From: Stenotrophomonas_A sp035629025
Lineage (GTDB): Bacteria; Pseudomonadota; Gammaproteobacteria; Xanthomonadales; Xanthomonadaceae
Length of the DNA: 64,000 nt
Reading direction: 5' to 3'
Assembly: GCA_035629025.1 (NCBI GenBank)
Contig: DASPIU010000010.1
Span: 1-64,000, forward strand
The first letter of the stretch is position 1. Each line of letters begins with the position of its first letter. The notes under the pieces were generated by a model. The model did not search any database. It saw only the letters and a program-made list of their open reading frames with translations, and was not told where the DNA came from. Both the position numbers and the translations under genes were made by a program. Below are positions 34,043 through 42,637 of this stretch, piece after piece.

Positions 34043-34673
34043 CCAGCGGCGGCGCCAGGCGGAAATTGTCGAAACTCAGGCGAGTGCGGTCGTGATTGGC
34101 TTCCTCGATCTCGACCTTGCGCACATAGCGGTCGCCTTCCAGCTGCAGCGACGCAAACGCCTTGGCCAGCATCGGCGAGCGCGGCGTCAGGTGCAGGCGC
34201 CAGGCGTTGTCCGGCAGCAGCTCGGCACGCACCTGGAAGCTGGTCGACATCGCCTGCACGTCGCCGCTCATCAGCGCGAACATCATCGCGTTGATCGCGC
34301 GCAGCGCCGGCTGCTGGCGGCCATCGACCTCGACCTGCACGCTGCCATCGGCCTGGCGGCTGAGGATGCGGTCACGAGTGAGCACGACATCGGAAGCAAA
34401 CGGTTTGAGCGTGCGCCAGATCACCCCGCGCTGCTGCGCCAGCACGAACTGGCCCTGCGAACGCAGCGGGTTGCGGAAGCCGGCAACCTGCTTCTCCTGC
34501 ACGAAATCGGCACGCAGCAGCGCCGGGCGCGCCACCCGCTGCTGTACCTGGGCCAGCTCCGGCGGCACGGCGGGGGCGGCCATGACCGGCACGGCGAACA
34601 CCGATGCCAGCAGCATCAGCACGCACAGCGCCACGGACCGGCGCGATGACCAGGAAAACATGGACGAACTCAT
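34014..34673 (-). CDS. LolA-like outer-membrane lipoprotein carrier of the aryl-polyene cluster
   Basis: The 219-aa protein has a signal peptide (SVALCVLMLLASVFAVPVMA) and a LolA-type fold, seen as RADFVQEKQVAGFRNPLRSQGQFVLAQ and the strand RGVIWRTLKPFASDVVL. It should be periplasmic and carry the hydrophobic product between membranes together with the MMPL exporter. It corresponds in position to ApeL. The ATG overlaps the thioesterase stop by four bases. Confidence 0.87.
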   Translation of the reverse strand: MSSSMFSWSSRRSVALCVLMLLASVFAVPVMAAPAVPPELAQVQQRVARPALLRADFVQEKQVAGFRNPLRSQGQFVLAQQRGVIWRTLKPFASDVVLTRDRILSRQADGSVQVEVDGRQQPALRAINAMMFALMSGDVQAMSTSFQVRAELLPDNAWRLHLTPRSPMLAKAFASLQLEGDRYVRKVEIEEANHDRTRLSFDNFRLAPPLDAAEEKSLD

Positions 34674-35089
34674 TGCGGTTGCACTCCCAGCCGCTCCCAC
34701 AGCACCGCGGGGCAGACGTACTGCAGCTCGTTGCTGGCGGCGAGCACGGCGACCTGGATGGTGTGCGCGCGGGTCAGCACCTGGCCGCTGCCGGCGTCGC
34801 GGATCTCGTAGTCGATCTTCAGACGGTTCTCGTACTCGCTGATGCGCGCGGACACCTTCAGCGGCTGCGCGTACAGCAGCGGGCGGATGTACTTGACCCG
34901 TGTGTCGACCACCGGCCACAGGTAGCCGGAGGCCTGCATCTGCGGGTAGTCGTAGTCATAGCGCGCGAGCAGGGCGCAGCGCGCGATCTCGAAGTACTTG
35001 AAATAGTGTCCGTGCCAGACCACCTGCATCGCATCGCAGTCATGGAAGGCCGGGCTCAGTTCGATCTCGATGGACAGCTCAGTCGACAT
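34670..35089 (-). CDS. Thioesterase (4HBT-type hotdog) of the aryl-polyene cluster
   Basis: The 139-aa protein has the 4-hydroxybenzoyl-CoA thioesterase signature HDCDAMQVVWHGHYFKYFE with the catalytic Asp. It may release stalled or finished acyl chains from the carrier protein; it corresponds to ApeK. The start at 35089 overlaps the ammonia-lyase gene by 11 bases. The longer frame to 35152 is a shadow of that gene's end. Confidence 0.87.
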   Translation of the reverse strand: MSTELSIEIELSPAFHDCDAMQVVWHGHYFKYFEIARCALLARYDYDYPQMQASGYLWPVVDTRVKYIRPLLYAQPLKVSARISEYENRLKIDYEIRDAGSGQVLTRAHTIQVAVLAASNELQYVCPAVLWERLGVQPQ

Positions 35090-36629
35090 ACAGGGCCCAT
35101 TGTTCCTGGCGGATATCGGCGACCAACGCACGCAGTTCGCCGTCCAGGGCACGGTCTTCCTCGATCAGGGCAATGCGCGCGCACAGGTCGGCATACATGG
35201 CTTCGGCCGCCGTGCCCAGCGCGGCGCGCTGCTGCACGCGCTCGCGCAGGGCGATGCCCTGGCGCGCGGCGATCAGCATCGCCGCCAGCACCTGCTCGGT
35301 GAGCGTCAGCACGCGCAGGCAGTCGCGCGCGGCAATCGTGCCCATGCTGACCTTGTCCTGGTTGTGGCATTCGGTGGAACGCGAGAACACCGAAGCCGGC
35401 ATGGTCAGTTTCAGCGCTTCGGCGGTCCATGCCGACACGCTGATCTGCAGGGCCTTCAAACCGTGGTTGATCGGCGCGCGCTCGCCGCTGACGCCGGACA
35501 GGTTGGCCGGCAGGCCGTGGTTGTAGCGGCTGTCCACCAGCAGGGCGAGCTGGCGGTCGAGCAAGTCGGCAATGTTGGCGACGGTGTTCTTCAGCGTGTC
35601 CATCGCCAGGGCGATGTGGCCGCCGTAGAAGTGGCCGCCATGCAGGATCTGCTCGCGGTCCGGGTCGATCAGCGGATTGTCGTTGGCGCTGTTGAGTTCG
35701 GTTTCGATCAACTGGCGCAGGAACGGCAAGGTGTCCTCGAGCACGCCGATCACGTGCGGTGCGCAGCGCAGCGAGTAGCGGTCCTGCAGGCGGTGGTCGT
35801 TGCGGCTGGGACGGTCGCTGTGCAGGTCCTCGCGCAGGCGCTGGGCCACGCGCGACTGGCCCGGGTGCGGTTTGGCCGCGAACAGCACTTCGTCGAAGTG
35901 GTGTGCGTTGCCGTTACTGGCCAGCACATTGAACGCGGTCAGGCGCGTGGCCAGGCGCGAGAGGTAGTCGGCGCGGCGCCAGGCCAGGCAGGCCAGCGCG
36001 GTCATCACCGCGGTGCCGTTCATGATCGCCAGGCCTTCCTTGGGCCGCAGCTGCAGCGGCGTCATGCCGATCTGCGCGAGCACCTCGGCCGCCGGGCGGC
36101 ACTGGCCCTGGTACATCACCTCGCGCTCGCCGCACAGCACGGCGGCCACATAGGACAACGGCGTCAGGTCGCCGCTGGCGCCCACCGAGCCTTCGGCCGG
36201 AATCAGCGGCAGCACGTCGTGGCGCAGCAGCGTCGCCAGGCCTTCGAGCAAGGCCACGCTGACCCCGGACATGCCGCGACTCAGCGAGGCCAGGCGCGCG
36301 GCAAGCACGGCGCGCGTCTCTTCTTCATCGAGGAAGCGACCCAGGCCGCAGCCGTGATAGGTGTACAGATGGTGCGGCAGTTCGGCGACCAGGCGCGGCG
36401 GGATGTTCACCGTGCACGAATCGCCATAGCCGGTGGTGACGCCGTAGACCACGCCGTCCTCGGCCAGCAGGCGGTCTAGGAAATCGGCGCCGCGGCGGAT
36501 GCGCGCGCGGAACTCCGCGTCTTCGCTCAGTTCGGCAACGTGGCTGCGGCGGGCCAGGCCCACCACCGATTCGATTGCCAGCGGCGCATCGCCGAAGCGC
36601 TGCACGGGCAGCTCATTGTCCATCTTCAT
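35079..36629 (-). CDS. Aromatic amino-acid ammonia-lyase homologue (HAL/PAL/TAL family)
   Basis: The 516-aa protein has the ASG triplet (residues 151-153 in SVGASGDLTPLSYVA) that cyclises to the MIO cofactor, and the loop Tyr in VYGVTTGYGD. At the substrate-selectivity dyad it has Tyr-His (residues 91-92, TYHGCG), where histidine lyases usually have Ser-His, tyrosine lyases His-Leu and phenylalanine lyases Phe-Leu. Substrate is thus open. No histidine-utilisation gene is near; the gene is locked into the pigment cluster by overlaps on both sides. Starts at 36629 or 36623 (MKMDNELP or MDNELP) are both possible; the longer is given. Confidence 0.88.
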   Translation of the reverse strand: MKMDNELPVQRFGDAPLAIESVVGLARRSHVAELSEDAEFRARIRRGADFLDRLLAEDGVVYGVTTGYGDSCTVNIPPRLVAELPHHLYTYHGCGLGRFLDEEETRAVLAARLASLSRGMSGVSVALLEGLATLLRHDVLPLIPAEGSVGASGDLTPLSYVAAVLCGEREVMYQGQCRPAAEVLAQIGMTPLQLRPKEGLAIMNGTAVMTALACLAWRRADYLSRLATRLTAFNVLASNGNAHHFDEVLFAAKPHPGQSRVAQRLREDLHSDRPSRNDHRLQDRYSLRCAPHVIGVLEDTLPFLRQLIETELNSANDNPLIDPDREQILHGGHFYGGHIALAMDTLKNTVANIADLLDRQLALLVDSRYNHGLPANLSGVSGERAPINHGLKALQISVSAWTAEALKLTMPASVFSRSTECHNQDKVSMGTIAARDCLRVLTLTEQVLAAMLIAARQGIALRERVQQRAALGTAAEAMYADLCARIALIEEDRALDGELRALVADIRQEQWALYVD

Positions 36630-37560
36630 GCGGAACCTGATCCCAGAAGGGGAAGAAATTGAACCAGTCGTAGGGCGCGGCCACCACCTGCGCTTCCAGC
36701 CACGCAGCCAGGCGCGCGGCCTGCGCGGCGATGGCGGCATCGCGCGAGCCGCGCGGCAGGCTGATGCGTTCGGCGAAGGGCGCGAAGACCACGCGATAGC
36801 CATTGCCCGCGTGCAGGCAGGACATGGTGAACACCGGGCAGGCCAGCACCGAGGCCAGCACGTAGGCGCCAATCGGGAACGGCGCGAGGTGGCCGAGGAA
36901 AGGCACGCGCACGCTGCGTCCACCGCCCACCGGCACGCGGTCGCCGGCAATGGCGACGAACTGGCCGGCAGCCACGCGTTCGGCCAGCAGCGCGGCGGTG
37001 CCCGGCCCCATGTCAGTGACCTGCAACAGTTCGACGCTGTGACCGGGGTCGAGCCGGCGCATCATGCGGTTGATTCGCTGCGCGTGCGCGGTGTGCACCA
37101 GCACGGTGATGCGAAAGCCCGGCACCACTTCGGCCAGCGCCTGGCACAGCTCCAGGCAGCCGATGTGCGCGGTGATGATCAGCCCGCCGCGGCCTTCGCG
37201 CACCCGCGCCAGTACTTCATCGCGTTGCAGGGCCACGCGCGCGATGGGGTAGCGGCGCCCGGCGGCCAGCATCTTGTCCAGCACGGTTTCGGCAAAGCAG
37301 GCGAAGTGGCGCAGGCTGTGCCACACACCCGGTGGGCGTGCGAACACGCCAGCATGCGCATGCAGCCGCCGCAGATACTGCAGCGAGGCTTGCCGCGCGG
37401 TGCGATGCAACAGCCAGTGCGCCAGCACCACCGGGTACAGGCACAGGCGGAACGGCCAGCGTCCCAGCCAGCGATGCACGCCGCAGAGGAAGGCGATGCC
37501 GGCGGCCGAGGTGGTTTCGCCAATCTCCGCCCAGTGCGGCGCGCGCGCGTGGCTGCTCAT
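36613..37560 (-). CDS. LpxL/HtrB-like acyltransferase of the pigment cluster
   Basis: The 315-aa protein has a membrane-associated N-terminus (WPFRLCLYPVVLAHWLL) and the HX4E catalytic motif HIGCLE in ITAHIGCLELCQAL. LpxL-type enzymes move an acyl chain from ACP to a lipid head group; here it may attach the polyene acyl group to its glycosylated carrier at the inner membrane. In E. coli, as far as I recall, glycosyltransferase and acyltransferase are one protein (ApeJ); here they are separate genes overlapping by four bases. Confidence 0.85.
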   Translation of the reverse strand: MSSHARAPHWAEIGETTSAAGIAFLCGVHRWLGRWPFRLCLYPVVLAHWLLHRTARQASLQYLRRLHAHAGVFARPPGVWHSLRHFACFAETVLDKMLAAGRRYPIARVALQRDEVLARVREGRGGLIITAHIGCLELCQALAEVVPGFRITVLVHTAHAQRINRMMRRLDPGHSVELLQVTDMGPGTAALLAERVAAGQFVAIAGDRVPVGGGRSVRVPFLGHLAPFPIGAYVLASVLACPVFTMSCLHAGNGYRVVFAPFAERISLPRGSRDAAIAAQAARLAAWLEAQVVAAPYDWFNFFPFWDQVPHEDGQ

Positions 37561-38336
37561 CGCCGTGCTCCGCGCAGCCGTCGCGCCAGCATGCCGGGCG
37601 CGCGCCGCAGCATGCCGAAGAACAGCCGCGTGTGCATGCGGCTGATGCGCACGTTGTCGCGCCACACGTCGAAATGCGAAACGCCATCGCGCGGATAGGT
37701 CACCCGCGTGGGCAGGTTGACCACGCCGACGCCGCGCCAGAACAGGCGCACGATCAGGTCCGTGTCGAAATCCATGCGCTGGCCGATGCGCTCCTGCCTG
37801 ATCAGCTGCAGCACCGGCGCCAGCGGGTAGACGCGGAAGCCGCACATCGAATCGCGGATCTGCAGCGACCAGGTGTTGATCCACACCCATACGTGGGTGA
37901 GGTAGCGACCGTACAGGCGGCCCTTGGGCACGCTGTCGTCGTATTCGGGCACGCCACTGATCACCTGGTCGGGTGCACGCCGGGCGTGGTCGAGAAAGCG
38001 CGGGATGTCGGCCGGATCATGCTGGCCGTCGGCGTCGATCTGCAGCGCATGGGTATAGCCCAGGCGCGCGGCCTCGTCGAAGCCGGCCAATACCGCGCCG
38101 CCCTTGCCCAGGTTCCGGGGCAGGCGCAGCAGCCGCACGCGCGGCGCATGCGCGGCAGCGAGCGCGTCGAGCACCGCGGCGCAGGAGGCACGCGAGCCAT
38201 CATCAATCAGCAGGCAGTCCTGGCCGCTGGCCATCACGCCTTCGACCATGCCGGCGATGGCGTGCTCGTGGTCGTATACCGGTATCAGCACCAGCGGGCG
38301 AAACGCCGCGCCGGCCTCGTGCCGTACGTCATGCAT
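37557..38336 (-). CDS. Family 2 glycosyltransferase of the pigment cluster
   Basis: The 259-aa protein has a GT-A fold with VLIPVYDHEHAI near the start, the DDGSR motif, and DADGQHDPADIP as the DXD-type nucleotide-sugar/metal site. No membrane helices are clear. It resembles polyprenyl- or lipid-directed GT2 enzymes and probably builds the sugar head to which the polyene is esterified. The start ATG at 38336 lies inside the end of the ligase gene (overlap of eight bases). Sugar and acceptor are not known. Confidence 0.87.
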   Translation of the reverse strand: MHDVRHEAGAAFRPLVLIPVYDHEHAIAGMVEGVMASGQDCLLIDDGSRASCAAVLDALAAAHAPRVRLLRLPRNLGKGGAVLAGFDEAARLGYTHALQIDADGQHDPADIPRFLDHARRAPDQVISGVPEYDDSVPKGRLYGRYLTHVWVWINTWSLQIRDSMCGFRVYPLAPVLQLIRQERIGQRMDFDTDLIVRLFWRGVGVVNLPTRVTYPRDGVSHFDVWRDNVRISRMHTRLFFGMLRRAPGMLARRLRGARR

Positions 38337-40005
38337 GGCCAAATACCACCTTGCCGCTGGCGTGCGGGCCGTGCGCCGATACCAGGCGGAAGGCCAGGGT
38401 CTGCTGCGCGGCATTCCATTGCAGCGACATGCGCACGCTGTCGCCGGGACGCAATACGCGCTGGAACTTCAGCACGTCCATGCGCTGGAACGCTGCGGCG
38501 ATGGCGAAGGCTTCGCGCCCGAAATGGATCGCCCAGTCCAGCTGCGCCACGCCGGGCAGGATGGTGGCCTGCGGGAAGTGACCATCGAAGGCGGCCAGCG
38601 CCGGGTCCAGCACGATGTCCAGTTCGGCCGCCTCGCTGCTGCGTTCACGCCACTGCGGCTGCGGATACTGCGGGCGGAACAGTGCCGCCAGTGCCGGCTC
38701 GGTGACCTTGCCCTGTGCGTTCAACGGCAGGGCCTCGACGAAGCGCCAGCGCCGCGGCCGGGTGACCGCGTCATGGCTGTCGGCCAGATGCACCGACAGG
38801 CGCTGCGAAAGTTCGCGGCGGCCATGCGCACGCAGCACCGCCCAGCCTTCGGCGGTCGGCACGATGGCCGCGCCCAGCACACTGCGCGCACCCGGCAACA
38901 CCAGCACGCGCGCTTCGGCCACGGCGGGGTGGCGCTGCAGTTGCTGTTGCAGTGCGTCCAGGGAGACACGGCGCTCTTCGATCTTGACGATGCGGTCGGC
39001 ACGGCCGAGCAGGCGGAAACCGCCCCCGGGCAGCGCTTCGGCGCGATCCTCGCTGCGCCACCAGTGCGGCTGCGCCAGATGCGGCGAATGCACTTCCAGC
39101 AGGCCGTTGGCGTCGATGCGCCACTGCACGCCAGGCAGCGCATGCCAGCGCGGTGCGTCGTCCTCCCAGCGCCGCCAGGCGATGCCGCCGGTTTCGCTGC
39201 TGCCAAAGACTTCGGTCGGGGGTATGCCCAGACGCTGTCGCACCTCATGCGCGGACTCGGCCGGCAGCGGCCCGCCGGAGGAGAACACCGCGCGCAACCG
39301 GCCCTGCAATGCGCTCCAGTCCAGTTGCGCGGGAATGCGCTTGAGATGCGCCGGCGTGGCGACGAGCACGGCATCGTGCCCGGCCATGGCCGCGACCATG
39401 TCTTCGTGGAAGAACGCACGCGGCAGGGTCTCGCGTCCGGCCGCCAGCGGCCACAGCACGCGGAACAGCAAACCGTAGATGTGCTGGTGCGACACCGTGC
39501 CGTGCACGCGGCAGCCATGCAGCTGCTCACCAAACGCGGCTTGCAACGCTTCGACTTCGCGCGCCAGCTGGCGCAGGCATTTTTCGATCGCCACCGGTTC
39601 GCCGGTGCTGCCGGAGGTGAACATCACCAGCGCGGCGGAGGCTTCGTCCAGTGCCGCGAGGTGGGCGGCATTGCCTGAGCCCGGCGCGGCGCGCAACGGT
39701 TGCATCTGTTGCGGCAGTTCGCCGGCAAAGCCATCGACGCGCGTGGCGAGGCGTTCGAGCGTGGCCGGCAGTTCATCGCCCGGCAGAAACACGCGCTTGC
39801 CGGCATGCCAGGCACCAAACAGGGCGGCGGAGAATTCGCCTTCGTCGCCAGCGTACAGCGCCCAGTCGCGACCCTCGGCGGCGGCAAAAGCCGCGTGCCA
39901 ATCGGCTACGCGCTGGCACCATGCCGCATGTGTGAGCGTCGGCGTTACCCGGCGTTGGGCATGCCCGGCCAGGGCGAGCCGGTCCAGCGCGATCCACTCA
40001 GCCAT
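38329..40005 (-). CDS. Acyl/aryl-ACP ligase fused to an ApeI-like dehydratase
   Basis: The 558-aa fusion starts with an AMP-forming adenylation domain (residues 1 to about 445): P-loop TSGSTGE at 130-136, VFGSSETGG, GRADRIVKIEERRVS, and the C-terminal Lys in LNAQGKVTEP. It continues with a hotdog domain (about 455-558) carrying FDGHFP and ILPGVAQLDWA, the ApeI-type dehydratase signature. The ligase would activate 3-hydroxybenzoate and load it onto an ACP; the dehydratase would act with the ApeP-like protein. In E. coli these are separate (ApeH, ApeI). The frame is continuous, so this is a true fusion. Confidence 0.9.
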   Translation of the reverse strand: MAEWIALDRLALAGHAQRRVTPTLTHAAWCQRVADWHAAFAAAEGRDWALYAGDEGEFSAALFGAWHAGKRVFLPGDELPATLERLATRVDGFAGELPQQMQPLRAAPGSGNAAHLAALDEASAALVMFTSGSTGEPVAIEKCLRQLAREVEALQAAFGEQLHGCRVHGTVSHQHIYGLLFRVLWPLAAGRETLPRAFFHEDMVAAMAGHDAVLVATPAHLKRIPAQLDWSALQGRLRAVFSSGGPLPAESAHEVRQRLGIPPTEVFGSSETGGIAWRRWEDDAPRWHALPGVQWRIDANGLLEVHSPHLAQPHWWRSEDRAEALPGGGFRLLGRADRIVKIEERRVSLDALQQQLQRHPAVAEARVLVLPGARSVLGAAIVPTAEGWAVLRAHGRRELSQRLSVHLADSHDAVTRPRRWRFVEALPLNAQGKVTEPALAALFRPQYPQPQWRERSSEAAELDIVLDPALAAFDGHFPQATILPGVAQLDWAIHFGREAFAIAAAFQRMDVLKFQRVLRPGDSVRMSLQWNAAQQTLAFRLVSAHGPHASGKVVFGHA

Positions 40006-40549
40006 GCCGGTGCGCCGCCCGCACGCGCTGGCGCACGCACCATTCCACCGCGAACAAGACACCCATCATCACGTACGCCAACAATCCGTTGTAAAGCGCC
40101 CAGACCTGCTCGCTGGCCCACAACGCAGTGGCGAGCGCGAGCGTGCCGTTGAGCACGAAGAAGCCGCACCACACCTGGGTGACGCGGCGGGTATAGGCAA
40201 TGGCCTGCGGCGGCAGGTCCGGCTCGGTGAGGCGGGCAATGCGCTCCACCGCGCTCGGCGGAAAACGCAGGCTCACCGCGAACACCGCCAGCAGCACCGC
40301 ATTGACCAGGGCCGGGTACAGCTTCAGCGGCAGCGCCTGGTTCAGCACCGTGGCCAGCAGCGCCAGCACGCCAGCGCCCGCCGAAGCGGCCAGCCACAAC
40401 GCCTGGCGCGTGGCCAGCGCGCGCAGCAGGGCCAGGGCGAACAGCAGCAGGGCCATCCAGCGCGGCTCGAAGCGCCCCATTGCCAGGTACACCAGCAACG
40501 GATAGGCCAGCGAAAGCAGCAGCAGCGCGGCCGCGCGCAGACGGTTCAC
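39998..40549 (-). CDS. Membrane protein of the aryl-polyene cluster (ApeG-like)
   Basis: The 183-aa inner-membrane protein has about five or six helices (starting LRAAALLLLSLAYPLLVYLAMG) and the pattern LARLTEP-like/YTRRVTQVWCGFFVLNG conserved in COG4648 proteins, which recur in aryl-polyene clusters. Its role is unknown. The start is GTG at 40549, with GCAGG upstream; the longer frame to 40645 overlaps the ACP gene and is not used. It ends eight bases inside the ligase gene. Confidence 0.8.
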   Translation of the reverse strand: MNRLRAAALLLLSLAYPLLVYLAMGRFEPRWMALLLFALALLRALATRQALWLAASAGAGVLALLATVLNQALPLKLYPALVNAVLLAVFAVSLRFPPSAVERIARLTEPDLPPQAIAYTRRVTQVWCGFFVLNGTLALATALWASEQVWALYNGLLAYVMMGVLFAVEWCVRQRVRAAHRHG

Positions 40550-40568
40550 GACGGCCTGCCCTGCCCGA

Positions 40569-40823
40569 TCAGGCCGCTTGGTCGCGGAGCAACCCGTGCA
40601 GCACGTCGATGATGTCCTGCACGGTGCGCACCGACTTGAAGGCATCCGGCTGCAGGCTGCGGCCGAGCAAGGGCTTGAGCTGCACGATCAGGTCGACCGC
40701 GTCGATGCTGTCGATGTCGAGGTCTTCGTACAGACGCGTTACGGGCTGGATGCGCGACGGCTCGATCTCGAAGCTCTCATGCAGGATCGCGACAATCCGG
40801 TCAAAAAGTTCGTTCTTGGTCAT
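40569..40823 (-). CDS. Acyl carrier protein, second (ApeF-like)
   Basis: The 84-aa protein carries the phosphopantetheine attachment Ser39 in DLDIDSIDAVDL, within a four-helix ACP fold. The ATG at 40823 is chosen; the reading frame upstream has only a TTG. Two separate ACPs are normal in aryl-polyene clusters, one loaded with the aryl starter and one with malonyl units or the growing chain. Which one does which is not readable from sequence. It follows the first ACP by 24 bp. Confidence 0.88.
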   Translation of the reverse strand: MTKNELFDRIVAILHESFEIEPSRIQPVTRLYEDLDIDSIDAVDLIVQLKPLLGRSLQPDAFKSVRTVQDIIDVLHGLLRDQAA

Positions 40824-40847
40824 GCTCTTCAATTCCTGCTCTGGCGT

Positions 40848-41147
40848 TCACGCCTGGGGGCGTGAGGCTACGAATTCAGCCAGTGCGCGGACGCTGGCGA
40901 AATGCTTGCGGGTTTCCTGCGAGTCGGCCGACAAGCTGACGTTGTAGCGCTTCTGCAAGGCCAGGCCGAGTTCGAGTGCATCGATCGAATCCAGCCCCAG
41001 GCCTTCGACGAACAGCGGCGCGGCCGGGTCGATGTCCTCGGGCGTGATGTCTTCCAGCGACAGCGATGAAATGATCAATTCCTTGATCTCGTGCTCAAGT
41101 GCCTGCACGCGCAACTTCTCCCGAAAAATATTGGCAAAGATGGTCAT
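40848..41147 (-). CDS. Acyl carrier protein, first (ApeE-like)
   Basis: The 99-aa protein has its phosphopantetheine Ser54 in LGLDSIDALELGLAL. The ATG at 41147 has GAGG with good spacing and overlaps the acyltransferase gene by 53 bases. A GTG at 41108 would give a more usual ACP length of 86 residues, with a 14-base overlap. I prefer the ATG for its ribosome binding site. It lies between the acyltransferase and the second ACP. Confidence 0.85.
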   Translation of the reverse strand: MTIFANIFREKLRVQALEHEIKELIISSLSLEDITPEDIDPAAPLFVEGLGLDSIDALELGLALQKRYNVSLSADSQETRKHFASVRALAEFVASRPQA

Positions 41148-41898
41148 TGAGCCGCCTCACCGCCAGGGCTTCGCTTCCCGGCGCGGCAGCTGTTTCCTGC
41201 AGGAACGGCGCGATCGGCAGGTCATCCCCGACCTCGATCAACATGTGAAAACGCCGTGAAGGCACACGATACCACTTCTGGCCCTTTCCCAATGTCGGCG
41301 GGTCGCAGGAAATCCTTACCGGCGTGATGTCCAGACGGCCGCGCACGGCGATGTTCGCCGCCCCGCGCTGCAGCCGCAGCGGCTGCCCCGGCTGGCTGCG
41401 GGTACCCTCGGGAAAGATCACCAGATTGCCGCCGCTGCACACCGCGGCAATGCACTCCTCGACCAGGCCGGCGCCTTCGTCATTGGCGATGTAGCCGGCG
41501 GCGCGCACCGGGCCGCGCATGAACGGGTTGCGGGCCACGCCTACCTTCACCACGCAATCGGCGTCCGGCAGGAGCGAGATCAGGAAAACCACGTCAATCA
41601 ACGTCGGATGGTTGGCGAGGATCAGCAAGCCACGACGCTGAAGCCGTTCACGTCCACGCACTTCGTAAGTCAGCACACCCAGCGAATGCATCAGCCACAC
41701 GTGGGCGGCAAAGCTGCGCTGGATCCAGCGCCGGGCCAGGCAGCGGCGCTGCCGGGCATCGCGTACGCCCAGCTGCAACAGCGGAAACAGGCAGGCGCGC
41801 AGGAACAGCCCACCCACGCCAAAGGCCAGGAAGCTGAGCCCGGTCCCGAAGACGCGCCAGGCGTGATCGAGCCGACGCCGCAGGCCCCGCTCAGCCAT
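41095..41898 (-). CDS. PlsC-like 1-acylglycerol-phosphate acyltransferase family protein (ApeD-like)
   Basis: The 267-aa membrane-associated acyltransferase has a hydrophobic N-terminal segment (FGTGLSFLAFGVGGLFLRACLFPLL), the NHX4D motif in ANHPTLIDVVF and the FPEGTRS motif. The acceptor in pigment clusters is probably a lipid or glycerophosphate carrier for the polyene; this is inferred. The ATG at 41898 overlaps the ketosynthase-like gene by eight bases. It corresponds to ApeD by position. Confidence 0.87.
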   Translation of the reverse strand: MAERGLRRRLDHAWRVFGTGLSFLAFGVGGLFLRACLFPLLQLGVRDARQRRCLARRWIQRSFAAHVWLMHSLGVLTYEVRGRERLQRRGLLILANHPTLIDVVFLISLLPDADCVVKVGVARNPFMRGPVRAAGYIANDEGAGLVEECIAAVCSGGNLVIFPEGTRSQPGQPLRLQRGAANIAVRGRLDITPVRISCDPPTLGKGQKWYRVPSRRFHMLIEVGDDLPIAPFLQETAAAPGSEALAVRRLNDHLCQYFSGEVARAGT

Positions 41899-42637
41899 GG
41901 CGGCGCCAGTGCCAGCGCTGGCCATCGAGGGTGGCTTGCAGTTGTGGCGCCTCGCCCAGCAGGAAGCGGTGCAGCGCCAGACCGTGCTGGAGCGCAGTAG
42001 AAGACGGCACCGCCGAGCCGGGCTCGACTTCTTCCCAGGCCAGACTCAGCTGTTCGCCCGGCTGGCCGGCAGCGGCCACGCGCCAGCACCAGGCATAGGC
42101 GTGGGCGGGTTCGTCGGCGAAATCGGCATAAACCTCAGGCAAGGGGCCGTCATAACAGATGATCAGCACTTCCGGCGCGCCATCGGCAAGCAGGCCGACG
42201 GCCTCGACACAGGCGTTTTCGACCGAGGCCGCGCCCGCCGCCAGGGCCAGGTAGTTGCCGCGGCGCTTGCGCACGATCGAGTACAGCGCGCCCACGGCGT
42301 TATGCACGGACAGGCTGAAGGCGGTGGGAGACAGCGGCTCGGCCTGGCCCAACGCGCGCAGCAGTTCGACCGAGCCGCCGACGTCGCCGTGGCGCGACAC
42401 GAACACCAGCGGCACGTCTTCGCGGGTGGCTGCGATATCGCAGGCATCGGCTGCGGCAATCGCCATGCGACCGAGACGGTCGATGCGGCGGCGCATGACC
42501 GCTGGCACGTCCGCCAGCGCGGGCGCGCCTTCGCCCTCCGGGGCCACCGGTTCGGCCCGGGACCAGGCCAGCCATTGCTGCGGCTCGGTCAGTCCCGGCG
42601 CCCATGCGGACCAACCGGTTACGGTGAATTCGATCAT
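41891..42637 (-). CDS. apeC: Cys-less ketosynthase-like protein, chain-length-factor type (ApeC-like)
   Basis: The 248-aa protein resembles only the N-terminal half of a beta-ketoacyl synthase. At the place of the catalytic Cys it has Ala/Ser residues (LAAGAASVENACVEAV), and there is no His pair, so it cannot condense by itself. In E. coli the matching protein ApeC forms a heterodimer with ApeO and sets chain length. It is the first gene of the pigment series; its start at 42637 faces xanB2 across a 171-bp divergent promoter region. Confidence 0.85.
   Translation of the reverse strand: MIEFTVTGWSAWAPGLTEPQQWLAWSRAEPVAPEGEGAPALADVPAVMRRRIDRLGRMAIAAADACDIAATREDVPLVFVSRHGDVGGSVELLRALGQAEPLSPTAFSLSVHNAVGALYSIVRKRRGNYLALAAGAASVENACVEAVGLLADGAPEVLIICYDGPLPEVYADFADEPAHAYAWCWRVAAAGQPGEQLSLAWEEVEPGSAVPSSTALQHGLALHRFLLGEAPQLQATLDGQRWHWRRHG

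Noticed and set aside
35079..36629. hutH of a histidine-utilisation operon
   Set aside because: No other hut gene is near, the selectivity dyad is not Ser-His, and the gene is embedded in the pigment operon.
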